The notes under the pieces are model-generated. The model was not told where the DNA came from. It searched no databases and saw nothing but the letters and a program-made list of their open reading frames with translations. Positions 17,701 to 24,043 of a stretch of DNA of 44,657 bases are shown here, in pieces. The DNA is taken from positions 1 through 44,657 of the forward strand of contig JAKBBN010000019.1 in assembly GCA_021808485.1 (NCBI GenBank), given 5' to 3'. Source of the stretch: Planctomycetota bacterium (GTDB lineage Bacteria > Planctomycetota > Phycisphaerae > WQYP01). The stretch's first letter is position 1, and each line of letters opens with the position of its first letter. The translations under genes and the position numbers were made by a program.

Positions 17701-18748
17701 GAAAAACGGCCAAGGATGCCGCCGCAGGTGGTGCGGCCCAAAGCCCCGCGTCATTTTTGGTGATTCGGCCGGCGCAAAGTGAGCCCACTACCACGCCCAC
17801 GAGTTCCGCCAACGCCAGGTAGCTGGTGCGTAATTTGTCGAAGTGAAACTGGGCGATTCCCATCTGGTTTATCACCAGCACCTGCAGTACTGCGACAAAC
17901 CAGAAATAAGAATCACCGATGATCGCCCAACGCAGCAGCCGGTCCGGCCACAATCTGCGTAATTCGCGAATGGAATCCAGCGGGCCTGCCCAGGGGAATC
18001 CGGCCGCGGGATTTGCCGCCGGTCGTCGCGGCACTCCCAGGCTGACCAAGAGGCCGGTGAAGGCGACGGATACAAGAATAACGGCCGTAATCATGCGGCC
18101 GCGGGACACGCTGCCCGCCGTGGATGTGGGAATAATGGCGGAAAGGAAGGCCGGGAGATGCACGGCGCCGGCAGCGTTCAGGGCTACGCCCGCAATGATT
18201 ATGCCGACCAGAATTGCCGCGGTGATGACGGATTTGAGCCGTGAATTGGCCTCCACCACAAAACTGGCCGGGTAAATATCCGGAATGCTGCCGACCAGAG
18301 CCGGGCCGAAAATATTGGCCTGAAACGCCATGAGGAATATGACCGTTACGATCACAGCCCAATTCAGCGTTAGAATCGCCCACGCCCCCAGCGATAGAAA
18401 AATCAGCTCCATCGTCTTGGCTCCGATGATCACGGATCGGCGGGAAAAGCGATCCGCCATCCAACCGGCGGGCGCGGCGAACAGCAAAAATGGAATTGTA
18501 TAAAACGTGGAAATCCACCCCTGCAGTCCGGCAAGGTGGTGCGAGACCGCCAGCAGACTCACCGCCTGCTTCATGAAATTGTCATTGAAGTTTCCAAGGG
18601 AATAGGCCGCCGCCATCGCCAGGAAACGGCTGCGTCCCCGGCGGATATGGGCGGCTGTTTCCGCGGCGTCAATCGCCGCAGCGGCCGCTGCGACTGCCGC
18701 GGGCTCGCCGGCGGCAATGGTGGAATCCGGTGGTGGAATATCGGTCAT
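14705..18748 (-). CDS. Fusion: lysophospholipid transporter, PlsC acyltransferase, acyl carrier protein, acyl-ACP synthetase
   Basis: 1347 aa from the ATG at 18748 (GAGG eight bases upstream). Residues about 38-455 form a 12-helix MFS transporter of the LplT type (SLGNFNDNFMKQAV, GWMADRFSRR). About 475-690 is a PlsC acyltransferase with NHPALID (His503, Asp508) and the YPAGRI box. About 725-800 is an acyl carrier protein domain with LGMDSL (Ser760, the phosphopantetheine site). About 830-1345 is an AMP-binding acyl-ACP synthetase with FTSGSESLPK and EGYGITECSP. LplT plus Aas flip and re-acylate lysophospholipids in E. coli; here both are in one chain, with a built-in carrier between acyltransferase and synthetase. 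Monocistronic, with its own promoter. Confidence 0.9.
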   Translation of the reverse strand: MTDIPPPDSTIAAGEPAAVAAAAAAIDAAETAAHIRRGRSRFLAMAAAYSLGNFNDNFMKQAVSLLAVSHHLAGLQGWISTFYTIPFLLFAAPAGWMADRFSRRSVIIGAKTMELIFLSLGAWAILTLNWAVIVTVIFLMAFQANIFGPALVGSIPDIYPASFVVEANSRLKSVITAAILVGIIIAGVALNAAGAVHLPAFLSAIIPTSTAGSVSRGRMITAVILVSVAFTGLLVSLGVPRRPAANPAAGFPWAGPLDSIRELRRLWPDRLLRWAIIGDSYFWFVAVLQVLVINQMGIAQFHFDKLRTSYLALAELVGVVVGSLCAGRITKNDAGLWAAPPAAASLAVFLIAIGAAPLLPPDARLGYCIFLLAGAGVAGGIMMVPLESFFQVRPAAEHRGRVIAAAWFLGYVGILLGSLLYTPLSHLLEPTSIFMLAGLATIPVSAWLAVVFVRNRPGIPSWPARIICAKARIVLPLRYRINIRGLQEVTARGKNGILFLPNHPALIDPVIVTSQLHARFAVRPLALEAQINKPVIRRVADILGVLPIADVSRLDAGAAGRADASINTCMEALKRGENVLLYPAGRIMRSGKDKLGAVSGAHRIVTQLPGVRVVLLRTTGLWGSSFGWATGAAPQLETGLIKHIPSLLKSGLFFAPKRNVTLTFHEPADLPRTADRADFNEYLDNFYNLNAPPARYVPYSRWESGGPHDLPEPRITASADLGSNIPAATRQIIIDYLRTETGIPQIDPEQQLAADLGMDSLAVTDLIFFLEKEFAAGVSSVEALQTVGDVLQAACGKLSSEAFDVRIPAPPAGWITADARRAQLPPGRTLQEVFLNQAIANPNRIAVADLQRGARTYRELITAAFAMRQSLAALDGRYIGVLLPASVAADTVFIAALFAGKIPVMINWTAGQRNIRHAMDLLGVKHILTSQLLLQKLASQGTDLSALQSAMLPLETFAGSLGKLTKLSAAIKARLTPRRLLSRNGPVTAGLDGDSNAVVLFTSGSESLPKAVPLTHNNLLTNMRDALESFHIYRNDRFLGMLPPFHSFGLTATMLLPILSGAGVVHYPNPNDVSTLAKLTAAWRVSILLGTPTFVANIMRAAAGEDLSAVRLCVTGAEKCPEAVYQLLHAHCTKANILEGYGITECSPFVSVVRQDQPKPGSIGRPLPSVECAIVDLETDQPCADGRTGMLLVRGPSIFPGYLNYQGPSPFVQWHGNQWYKTGDLVCRDADGNLTFMGRLKRFVKIGGEMVSLPAIEDAVAAHFPAAAKDGPAFAVIPAADENPPELVLFTTQSVDRAAVNAAIRQAGLSGLHNVRAVHRIVAMPVLGTGKTDYRALADQLKSITAG

Positions 18749-18811
18749 GCGCAAAGCCTCTATGATGATCCACGGGCGGATCCGCCAAAGGTTTAACGGC
18801 GGTCGGAGCTT

Positions 18812-18840
18812 ATTATGCTCGCGCTTCAGGCAACGGACAA
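18812..18840 (-). promoter_or_regulatory. Candidate promoter of the LplT-Aas fusion gene
   Basis: On the minus strand TTGTCC (18840-18835), 17-bp spacer, CATAAT (18817-18812), giving a leader of about 55 nt before the ATG at 18748. Confidence 0.5.
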
Positions 18841-18875
18841 TGGCGGGTGAATGACCAGGGCTGACCGCATTGTTC

Positions 18876-18904
18876 TTGACGTTGTGGGCTGTGGCGGCTA
18901 ACTT
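18876..18904 (+). promoter_or_regulatory. Candidate promoter of the small basic ORF
   Basis: TTGACG (18876-18881), 17-bp spacer, TAACTT (18899-18904). A transcript would start near 18911 and reach the 19-codon ORF at 18972. Confidence 0.35.
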
Positions 18905-18971
18905 TTACTGCTGACAGAGCTGCGACACGGTTGCGGCGGAATTCGGCCATCGTGAAAATGGAAGTTAAACC

Positions 18972-19031
18972 ATGAAAAAGAAAGCAGTTAAGAAGAAATA
19001 CGGCAAAAAGAAACGCGGCAAGCAGAGCTGA
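18972..19031 (+). CDS. Possible 19-residue very basic peptide
   Basis: ATG at 18972 to TGA at 19029-19031, encoding MKKKAVKKKYGKKKRGKQS: 12 of 19 residues are Lys or Arg. GGAAG lies eight bases upstream of the ATG and a plausible promoter precedes it. Short Lys-rich ORFs can be chance products, but the combination of ribosome binding site, promoter and unusual composition in a GC-rich genome (AAA/AAG-rich against the background) argues for expression. It might bind nucleic acid or ribosomes; no family is recognised. Confidence 0.4.
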   Translation: MKKKAVKKKYGKKKRGKQS

Positions 19032-19402
19032 GCTTCGTGCCGCATTGTCGCGGCAGTTGATTATCCGCACCAATTCATACCCGGTTTATTGTCGACTGGA
19101 GCATGAACCATAATTGCTCAATCAAGCAGTCGGAATTGACTGTTCGCAATGGTCAACCCTGATCAGCCTGGAAATTAAAAAAGTTCAAACCGCAGTATTG
19201 CCAAGACGGCGTGAAGTACACCGCTTGGTCGTAAAAAGGGCTGATGCGGCGATGCTCGCAAGATAAGGTGGCCGGCGAATGTTCTGCACACCGCCCGCTT
19301 GACGTGCCGCCACTGCCAAGGACTCGTCTTCCGAATTGCCGATAAACGGTACACAATTTTTATTCCGAACATCGCCGGGCACTCATTTCGAATTCGCAGC
19401 GA
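19032..19402. other. Gene-free stretch
   Basis: No convincing gene in either direction: the longest frames (62-67 codons, minus strand) have no ribosome binding site or family features. A small inverted pair TTGAC/GTCAA (19136-19140 and 19152-19156) is the only structure noticed. Confidence 0.5.
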
Positions 19403-19843
19403 TTATCGGGCAAGTGTTTGCACTTTCAGCCAATCCTCCGGCACACGCAGGATAGGGCTTCTACGCGATTCCGTAGTCAGGAAGATATCTGCCTTTCCTA
19501 TTTTTGCCGCGGCAAGATGTAAAGCATCCAATGGCTTTATGTTGAACTCCTGTGCCAGCCAGATTCCGATTTTAACGGCATCGGCAAGATTTAATTGAAA
19601 GAGCTCGGCTTGGCCGAAGATTTCTTTTATGAATTTAAGTTCGTGTTCGGCAATATTCCGCAATTTAGGGTCGGTTCCGGCAATATTCCGCTGCGGTTTG
19701 GGTAGGAGTTCAAGGTGGTGGAGGTCACTTAACAGTAACTTTGATGTGGATAACATGTCCAAGCAGGCGTCGCTTAATTCCTTGTCCTTGCCTTGAAACG
19801 CATTAATAATAACGCATGTGTCAAAATAAACGCGTTGCATCAT
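19403..19843 (-). CDS. PIN-domain ribonuclease (VapC-like toxin)
   Basis: 146 aa. The PIN fold is shown by VYFDTCVIINAF with Asp8, an LHHLELLPKP segment with Glu45, PLDALHLAAA with Asp106, and ADIFLTTE with Asp119; these four acids match the metal-binding set of PIN nucleases. PIN proteins of this kind cleave RNA and usually act as toxins held by an upstream antitoxin. Its ATG overlaps the stop of the 82-codon ORF upstream by one base (TGATG), so translation is coupled. It is the last gene of the leftward cluster that starts with the XRE repressor. A degradative role in a stress or defence response is inferred. Confidence 0.85.
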   Translation of the reverse strand: MMQRVYFDTCVIINAFQGKDKELSDACLDMLSTSKLLLSDLHHLELLPKPQRNIAGTDPKLRNIAEHELKFIKEIFGQAELFQLNLADAVKIGIWLAQEFNIKPLDALHLAAAKIGKADIFLTTESRRSPILRVPEDWLKVQTLAR

Positions 19844-20091
19844 CAGGTTTCTCTGCTGCGCAATTGCCTGATTTCATTCAAAATCTCCTCGTTTGACTGC
19901 GTTTGCAATCCCTCGAGTATCGCGGCTTGACGGATAGCCGCAAGCGTTCGGCCCAGCGTGTTGCTCGTGTCGATGCAGGGGAAATTCCAGAAACCGGCGG
20001 AGAATGGGATCATCATGCTGTTGCAGCAACTGGGCGCAGACTTTCCACTGGGTATATAGCTGGATTGGATTGCGGCGGTAGACATAGTCAT
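19843..20091 (-). CDS. 82-aa ORF coupled to the PIN gene, possible antitoxin
   Basis: 82 codons whose ATG overlaps the preceding stop by four bases (ATGA) and whose stop overlaps the PIN start by one base (TGATG). This double coupling is the main support for the frame. The C-terminal half (TLAAIRQAAILEGLQTQSNEEILNEIRQLRSRET) is charged and helical, as in antitoxin tails; the N-terminal half is rich in Ser, Cys and Phe and less protein-like. A different minus-strand frame (19874-20239) overlaps it but has no coupling and no homologous feature. No HTH or known antitoxin fold is recognised, so the antitoxin role rests on position only. Confidence 0.5.
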   Translation of the reverse strand: MTMSTAAIQSSYIPSGKSAPSCCNSMMIPFSAGFWNFPCIDTSNTLGRTLAAIRQAAILEGLQTQSNEEILNEIRQLRSRET

Positions 20092-20858
20092 TCCCCGTAA
20101 ATGGGATCCAAAGATTTAATTGTTTCCGGCTTAAGCAGATTAAAGAAGAGCCTGTGACAAGCTTCTTTCGCCGGATTAAGGTTGGATTTAATATCGTTCC
20201 ATGCATTTTCCGGATCGCGCAAAGCGGCGTTAACCACAATGTCGGTGACCATTCCGGTCTTTTCCAAAGGGTTGCTGCCTCCGGGAAGCGTTACCGGGTT
20301 AAGCACCTGAATTGATCCCTGAAATTCATTAAGCACAACTCCCATCTGCAGTTGCAATTCGCCGGATGTCGGCTTGAATTCTCCCATTCTGATTTCCGCG
20401 GCCAGCAGGTTCAGGGTCTCCGCGGGTGAGCCTGCGAAGAAATCGACATATCGAATGGAAAACGCGGTCGGCTTCCGGATAACGCCGGCTTTGTTCAGCC
20501 AGTCCGCCAGGGTCGAAATCCGCTTCCTGAACGTGTCCCACCCTGGATAGGGTTTGACCATGCTGACGGCCACCACATTATCCCCCGTCAGGATCGTAAA
20601 TTCACCACACGGCAAGGCATGGGTTGCTCCGTACCGCATCTGGTACTGCGAATTACGAAATTCCGGCGGAACGTTGGCCAATGGACGCAGTTCAATCCTG
20701 GCGCCAGGGTAATCGGCACGCAGCTTTCCAAGAAGCAGGCCGGGCAGTTCCTGCCCCGTGGATACATCGCCGGCGAAGCGCAATTCCCAAACCGCTTCCA
20801 ATAAGGGCTCTTTCCCCAGTCGTTTAGGTAGTTGTTTGTTTTGTGGTTCCGGCGGCAT
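20088..20858 (-). CDS. TIGR04255-like protein
   Basis: 256 aa. The N-terminus (KRLGKEPLLEAVWELRF) and the pattern YPGWDTFRKRI, FSIRYVDFF and GMVTDIVVNAALRD match the TIGR04255 family, whose members begin with P-I-E/LEAV-type strands and whose role is unknown. They occur in variable genome regions, often next to toxin-like or nuclease genes. There is no membrane segment or signal peptide, so it is probably cytoplasmic. GGGA precedes the ATG by eight bases. Its stop overlaps the start of the 82-codon ORF, giving a tight three-gene unit with the PIN nuclease. Confidence 0.75.
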   Translation of the reverse strand: MPPEPQNKQLPKRLGKEPLLEAVWELRFAGDVSTGQELPGLLLGKLRADYPGARIELRPLANVPPEFRNSQYQMRYGATHALPCGEFTILTGDNVVAVSMVKPYPGWDTFRKRISTLADWLNKAGVIRKPTAFSIRYVDFFAGSPAETLNLLAAEIRMGEFKPTSGELQLQMGVVLNEFQGSIQVLNPVTLPGGSNPLEKTGMVTDIVVNAALRDPENAWNDIKSNLNPAKEACHRLFFNLLKPETIKSLDPIYGE

Positions 20859-20987
20859 AGTGGTGTCCCATTATTTCCAATGTATTTATTTTAGCAGCGT
20901 ATTGCACAATTGCGAGTGTCAACGAAAGCAGGTGACTTTACGGATCGGCAGTCGCATGGCAATTCGCGGATTTCGGCCATTGCCGGA

Positions 20988-21533
20988 TTACGTGGGAATT
21001 TCCAAGAGCCGGCGGCGCGTTGCACAGGCGGTTTCAAGCTCGTCGATCGCGGCATTCAGCGGTTGAACGGCAGCCGGGGATTTGATTTCGCTGACTGTAA
21101 GAGAGGCGGCGATACGATCAATTTCCACTGTCTGCTTGATAAACGCCAAGTCGGATTCAAGGAGACGCGAGAGCAGTTCTTTTTCATCGCGCAGTCGCCG
21201 CCAGATGCGATCCTGCGTGGGTGTCGGCAGGCCCTGAATGGCGGCGGCGGTATTGGATATGCGTTGGGCGAGGCTGTTTAAACTCCCCAGGAGTGCGCTT
21301 AGTTCCGCCGGTGGATAGGGGTTTTCCCGTGTGGGCGGCGGAATGACCTGTGCTTGAAAATCACCCGCCAGATTATTTATCCGGCGTGCGGCGCTGCCCA
21401 GATCTGCGCAGGCTTTCTGGCGGATCAGAAGATCATCCGCCCGCAGGCGGTTTTCGGCACGGTAAAAATTAAAACCATAGCCCAATAGAAGCAGGTCAAG
21501 CTGCTGGAGAATCGGGTTTTGAATGCCGGCCAT
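20988..21533 (-). CDS. Helical protein of unknown function, paired with the SPFH gene
   Basis: 181 aa, no recognised family. Nearly all of it is predicted helical: a first segment rich in Leu and Arg (NPILQQLDLLLLGYGF, NRLRADDLLIRQK), a Pro-rich hinge (IPPPTRENPYPPAE, residues about 66-79), then long helices with charged heptads ending in ELETACATRRRLLEIPT. It starts MAGIQ, the same first four residues as the upstream SPFH protein (MAGIR). GGAG precedes the ATG by eight bases and the gene begins 51 bp after the SPFH stop. It is likely a partner of the SPFH protein, perhaps coiled-coil; this is inferred from position. Confidence 0.65.
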   Translation of the reverse strand: MAGIQNPILQQLDLLLLGYGFNFYRAENRLRADDLLIRQKACADLGSAARRINNLAGDFQAQVIPPPTRENPYPPAELSALLGSLNSLAQRISNTAAAIQGLPTPTQDRIWRRLRDEKELLSRLLESDLAFIKQTVEIDRIAASLTVSEIKSPAAVQPLNAAIDELETACATRRRLLEIPT

Positions 21534-21584
21534 GCAATGTGCTCCAGAGTTGGGGAATTGCGGTTATGCGATGTGCCGGCCGGT

Positions 21585-22445
21585 TTATGGCGCCGGTTCA
21601 ACGGACGGCGGTGTCTTACCTGCCGGGGGCATGGTGGCTTCAATGCCCATACCCGGGAAAAAAACTCCGACATTAAACGGCAGGCCGACGGCCATATTCG
21701 GTGCGCTGATGATACCCTTTTCCGCCATGAGCATGGCGGTGTAATAACGAACGGCCTCTTTTTCCGTCAGGCCGAAGGCCTTGAGGGCGATAAGCGCTTT
21801 CATTCGCGGATCCGCCGGATGCACCAGCACTTTCACCGTGTTCAGGGAGATGCCGTAAATTTTCAGAAAATCACGCAGGTGCCCGAAGACAAGTTGCGTC
21901 AGATCGCCGATTTTTTCATTGACCGATTCCAGGGGTGTCAGCTGGATCATCTGATTGATGGCCTGTTCCACCACGGGGCCGGCATATGCGTTCAGGTCCA
22001 CGGTGGTCAGGGTGTGGCCGCGGTAGGGCATATGCTGCACCAGTGCGACGGCATCTTCCTTTGTATCCACATGAATATAGTAATCCACATTATAAGTCAT
22101 TTCCGCCATTTCACGGGAAAGCGCCAATCCCTGTGTTTGAACCACGAGCTTGGATTTATTGATGTAAAGCGCCTCATATTGCCACGGACTTTGTCCGCCG
22201 TAGAAAGCCTGCTGAATGGACCCGATGAGCGGCCGCTGCGGTGTTTCAATGGGAAACTGACCGGTTTCATAGACATTCAGAATGGCGCCGCGGGATTTGA
22301 GCACGCAAAAATGATTGCTTTCCACCGTCAGCAGGGAGCCGTTCATAATATCGTTGTTCGGATAATGCCATAAAATGGTGTTTGGGCCGATGATCTCTTC
22401 GCCGTTGGCCCCAAGAGTGGAAATAACACTTCGAATGCCGGCCAT
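21585..22445 (-). CDS. SPFH-domain protein (YdjI/virion-core-like)
   Basis: 286 aa. The N-terminal 200 residues follow the soluble SPFH pattern of YdjI-like proteins: NTILWHYPNNDIMNGSLLTVESNHFCVLKSRGAI, then YETGQFPIET and a strand-rich region, then QHMPY and a helical segment VNEKIGDLTQLVFGHLRDFLKIYGISL. It lacks a transmembrane segment, which fits the YdjI group; those proteins are thought to form membrane-associated scaffolds. The C-terminus (residues 245-286) is Gly/Pro-rich. GGGAG precedes the ATG. It lies between the XRE/S24 repressor and the helical protein, all leftward. Confidence 0.8.
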   Translation of the reverse strand: MAGIRSVISTLGANGEEIIGPNTILWHYPNNDIMNGSLLTVESNHFCVLKSRGAILNVYETGQFPIETPQRPLIGSIQQAFYGGQSPWQYEALYINKSKLVVQTQGLALSREMAEMTYNVDYYIHVDTKEDAVALVQHMPYRGHTLTTVDLNAYAGPVVEQAINQMIQLTPLESVNEKIGDLTQLVFGHLRDFLKIYGISLNTVKVLVHPADPRMKALIALKAFGLTEKEAVRYYTAMLMAEKGIISAPNMAVGLPFNVGVFFPGMGIEATMPPAGKTPPSVEPAP

Positions 22446-22559
22446 TTCAGTACTCCCGTAAATTGCATATGGTGTCCGCGGCGCCCATGCCGCAATTGGA
22501 CGGCCTGACTCTACAGTTGATCGTCAATGCGGTCAAGCTTTCGGTCCGGCGTGCGCGCG

Positions 22560-23663
22560 TCAGTCATTTTCCATTGAAAAGCCGTCCGGCGGGCTGCGAC
22601 CGCCCGCGGCCGCCGGTGAATCCGCGGCTGAATTGTCCGGTATCGGAGCAGCCGGCGTACGGCCGCCGGGAATGTTGGCCGGCGTTATCCGCCAAACCGC
22701 GGGATACAGCCCGGTTATCTGCCCTTGGCGAATCGTGCGGCGGCGATGCGCCGGATTCAACGGGATCAGGGTTATAAATGGCATATCCGTATCCGGGGCC
22801 GCATCCTCGTGGATGAATTCAATGCGTTTAAAGGTGGTGGAGAAGTTTTCCGCATCATTCAGCCGCACCAGGCAATCATCGCCATCTTTGGCCGATCGCA
22901 GCGAGGAAAATACCACAATGTCACCGCTGTGATATGCCGGCTCCATGGAATCTCCTTCCACGCGCAAGGCGAACAAACCGCCATCCGGCAAACTCCGGGC
23001 TGTGCCATTTGGCGGGGCGGCGGGTGATGAATCGGTTTCCGGCGGGAGCGGCGCGGCGATGTAACTGTCGGCGATGCCGGCAGGGTAATCCAGATCAGTG
23101 AATTCCGCGGCATTTCCCGCGGCAACACGATTAATCAGCGGCACGCGTGCCAGCGGGATGGCCGCCGCGGCCGCGGAGCTTATGGGATTGGCAGGGACGG
23201 CAAGGTTTCCACCGGATCGGGCCAACAAACGGTCAAGGTCTACCGCGCCATGCACCGTACGGGGTAGTTGGCCGGATGATGCGGCGGCTGGAGCCGGAGT
23301 TGCGGTGGAGTTATCGAAAACCGCGGCAATAGTTGGTGCAGGCTCGCCGTGGCCGACCAGGAGTTGCCGCACAGCCACAGGTGTTCGCAGCCAATCGGCC
23401 TGCCCGACAAGCGATTCAGGCGATAATTGCAGTGCGGTTTCGAGTTTTTGCAGTTTCTCAATGGACGGTGGGCCGCTGAGCCGGGCGGTTTCAATATTGG
23501 AAAGATATGGTTTGCTGACGCCGGTGACTGCGGCAAGCTGATCCAGGGTAAGCCCCAGATTTTGGCGGACGGTGCGAATATTGCGGCCGAACTGCACCAA
23601 GTCTGTTGGGCGGTCAAATTGCCGGTTTTCTTTAAACGTACTGTCTGCTGTCGTTTTTCGCAT
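22560..23663 (-). CDS. XRE-type repressor with LexA/CI-like self-cleaving S24 domain
   Basis: 367 aa from the ATG at 23663 (GGAGAG upstream; a longer frame exists). Residues 22-80 are an XRE helix-turn-helix (FGRNIRTVRQNLGLTLDQLAAVTGVSKPYLSNIET). After a long Ala/Pro linker comes VPLINRVAAGNAAEF: VAAG (180-183) matches the Ala-Gly cleavage site of LexA. The peptidase core follows, with GDSM (Ser239) and a Lys at 279 (TTFKRIEF) spaced 40 residues away, close to the LexA Ser119/Lys156 spacing. Such proteins are repressors that cleave themselves on DNA damage or another trigger. It has an inverted-repeat operator in its own promoter and heads the leftward SPFH/TIGR04255/PIN cluster. Confidence 0.88.
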   Translation of the reverse strand: MRKTTADSTFKENRQFDRPTDLVQFGRNIRTVRQNLGLTLDQLAAVTGVSKPYLSNIETARLSGPPSIEKLQKLETALQLSPESLVGQADWLRTPVAVRQLLVGHGEPAPTIAAVFDNSTATPAPAAASSGQLPRTVHGAVDLDRLLARSGGNLAVPANPISSAAAAAIPLARVPLINRVAAGNAAEFTDLDYPAGIADSYIAAPLPPETDSSPAAPPNGTARSLPDGGLFALRVEGDSMEPAYHSGDIVVFSSLRSAKDGDDCLVRLNDAENFSTTFKRIEFIHEDAAPDTDMPFITLIPLNPAHRRRTIRQGQITGLYPAVWRITPANIPGGRTPAAPIPDNSAADSPAAAGGRSPPDGFSMEND

Positions 23664-23727
23664 GCTATCTCTCCAAAACAACGCCCATTTAACTGCGGAT
23701 GGCAATATAGTGCCGAAACGCAGAAAT

Positions 23728-23760
23728 ATGGATGTCTGAAAACAATCATACAACATCCAT
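23728..23760. promoter_or_regulatory. Perfect inverted repeat flanking the repressor promoter -10, likely auto-operator
   Basis: ATGGATGT (23728-23735) and ACATCCAT (23753-23760), 17 bp apart, a perfect 8-bp inverted repeat. The TATGAT -10 of the XRE gene lies between the arms, so a bound dimer would block RNA polymerase. Confidence 0.6.
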
Positions 23761-23772
23761 TTAACTTGTCAA
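23745..23772 (-). promoter_or_regulatory. Promoter of the XRE/S24 repressor gene
   Basis: On the minus strand TTGACA (23772-23767), 16-bp spacer, TATGAT (23750-23745). The -35 box is perfect. A second TTGACA occurs upstream (23799-23794). The start site would be near 23738, giving a leader of about 75 nt. Confidence 0.6.
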
Positions 23773-23950
23773 TAGCCGTTTTGGGAATAAGTTTGTCAAA
23801 TCGCTTGAAAAATGCGATGTTCCATGTTTTACGGTCTTCGCAGCACCTGTATGCATTTGATGTTTCGCCAGCGACTATGGAATTGGCAAAGGCCGGCCAT
23901 TGCTTTTCCAATTGGTGGAGGGCTGAGTTTTATTGCGGGCAAAGTGATAC

Positions 23951-23978
23951 TTGCCGTGTCGCAAATTGGATGTATATT
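23951..23978 (+). promoter_or_regulatory. Candidate promoter of the apiosidase-like gene
   Basis: TTGCCG (23951-23956), 16-bp spacer, TATATT (23973-23978). A small hairpin with a TTCG loop (24009-24023) lies in the leader, and AAGGAG follows before the ATG at 24044. Confidence 0.4.
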
Positions 23979-24043
23979 AAGGGCGTATGCATATGAAATA
24001 TTGAGAACGCGGCCTTCGGTCGCCACATTCCAAGGAGCAATCA

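Noticed and set aside
18813..19073. 86-codon minus-strand frame with a hydrophobic stretch
   Set aside because: The hydrophobic part is simply the complement of the Lys-rich codons at 18972-19031.
19874..20239. 121-codon minus-strand frame overlapping the TIGR04255 gene and the 82-codon ORF
   Set aside because: It overlaps a recognised gene by about 150 bp and lacks the start/stop coupling that supports the 82-codon frame, though a frameshift joining the two cannot be fully excluded.
19403..23663. Prophage remnant as an explanation for the repressor cluster
   Set aside because: No integrase, capsid, terminase or attachment repeats are seen; only the repressor type is phage-like.
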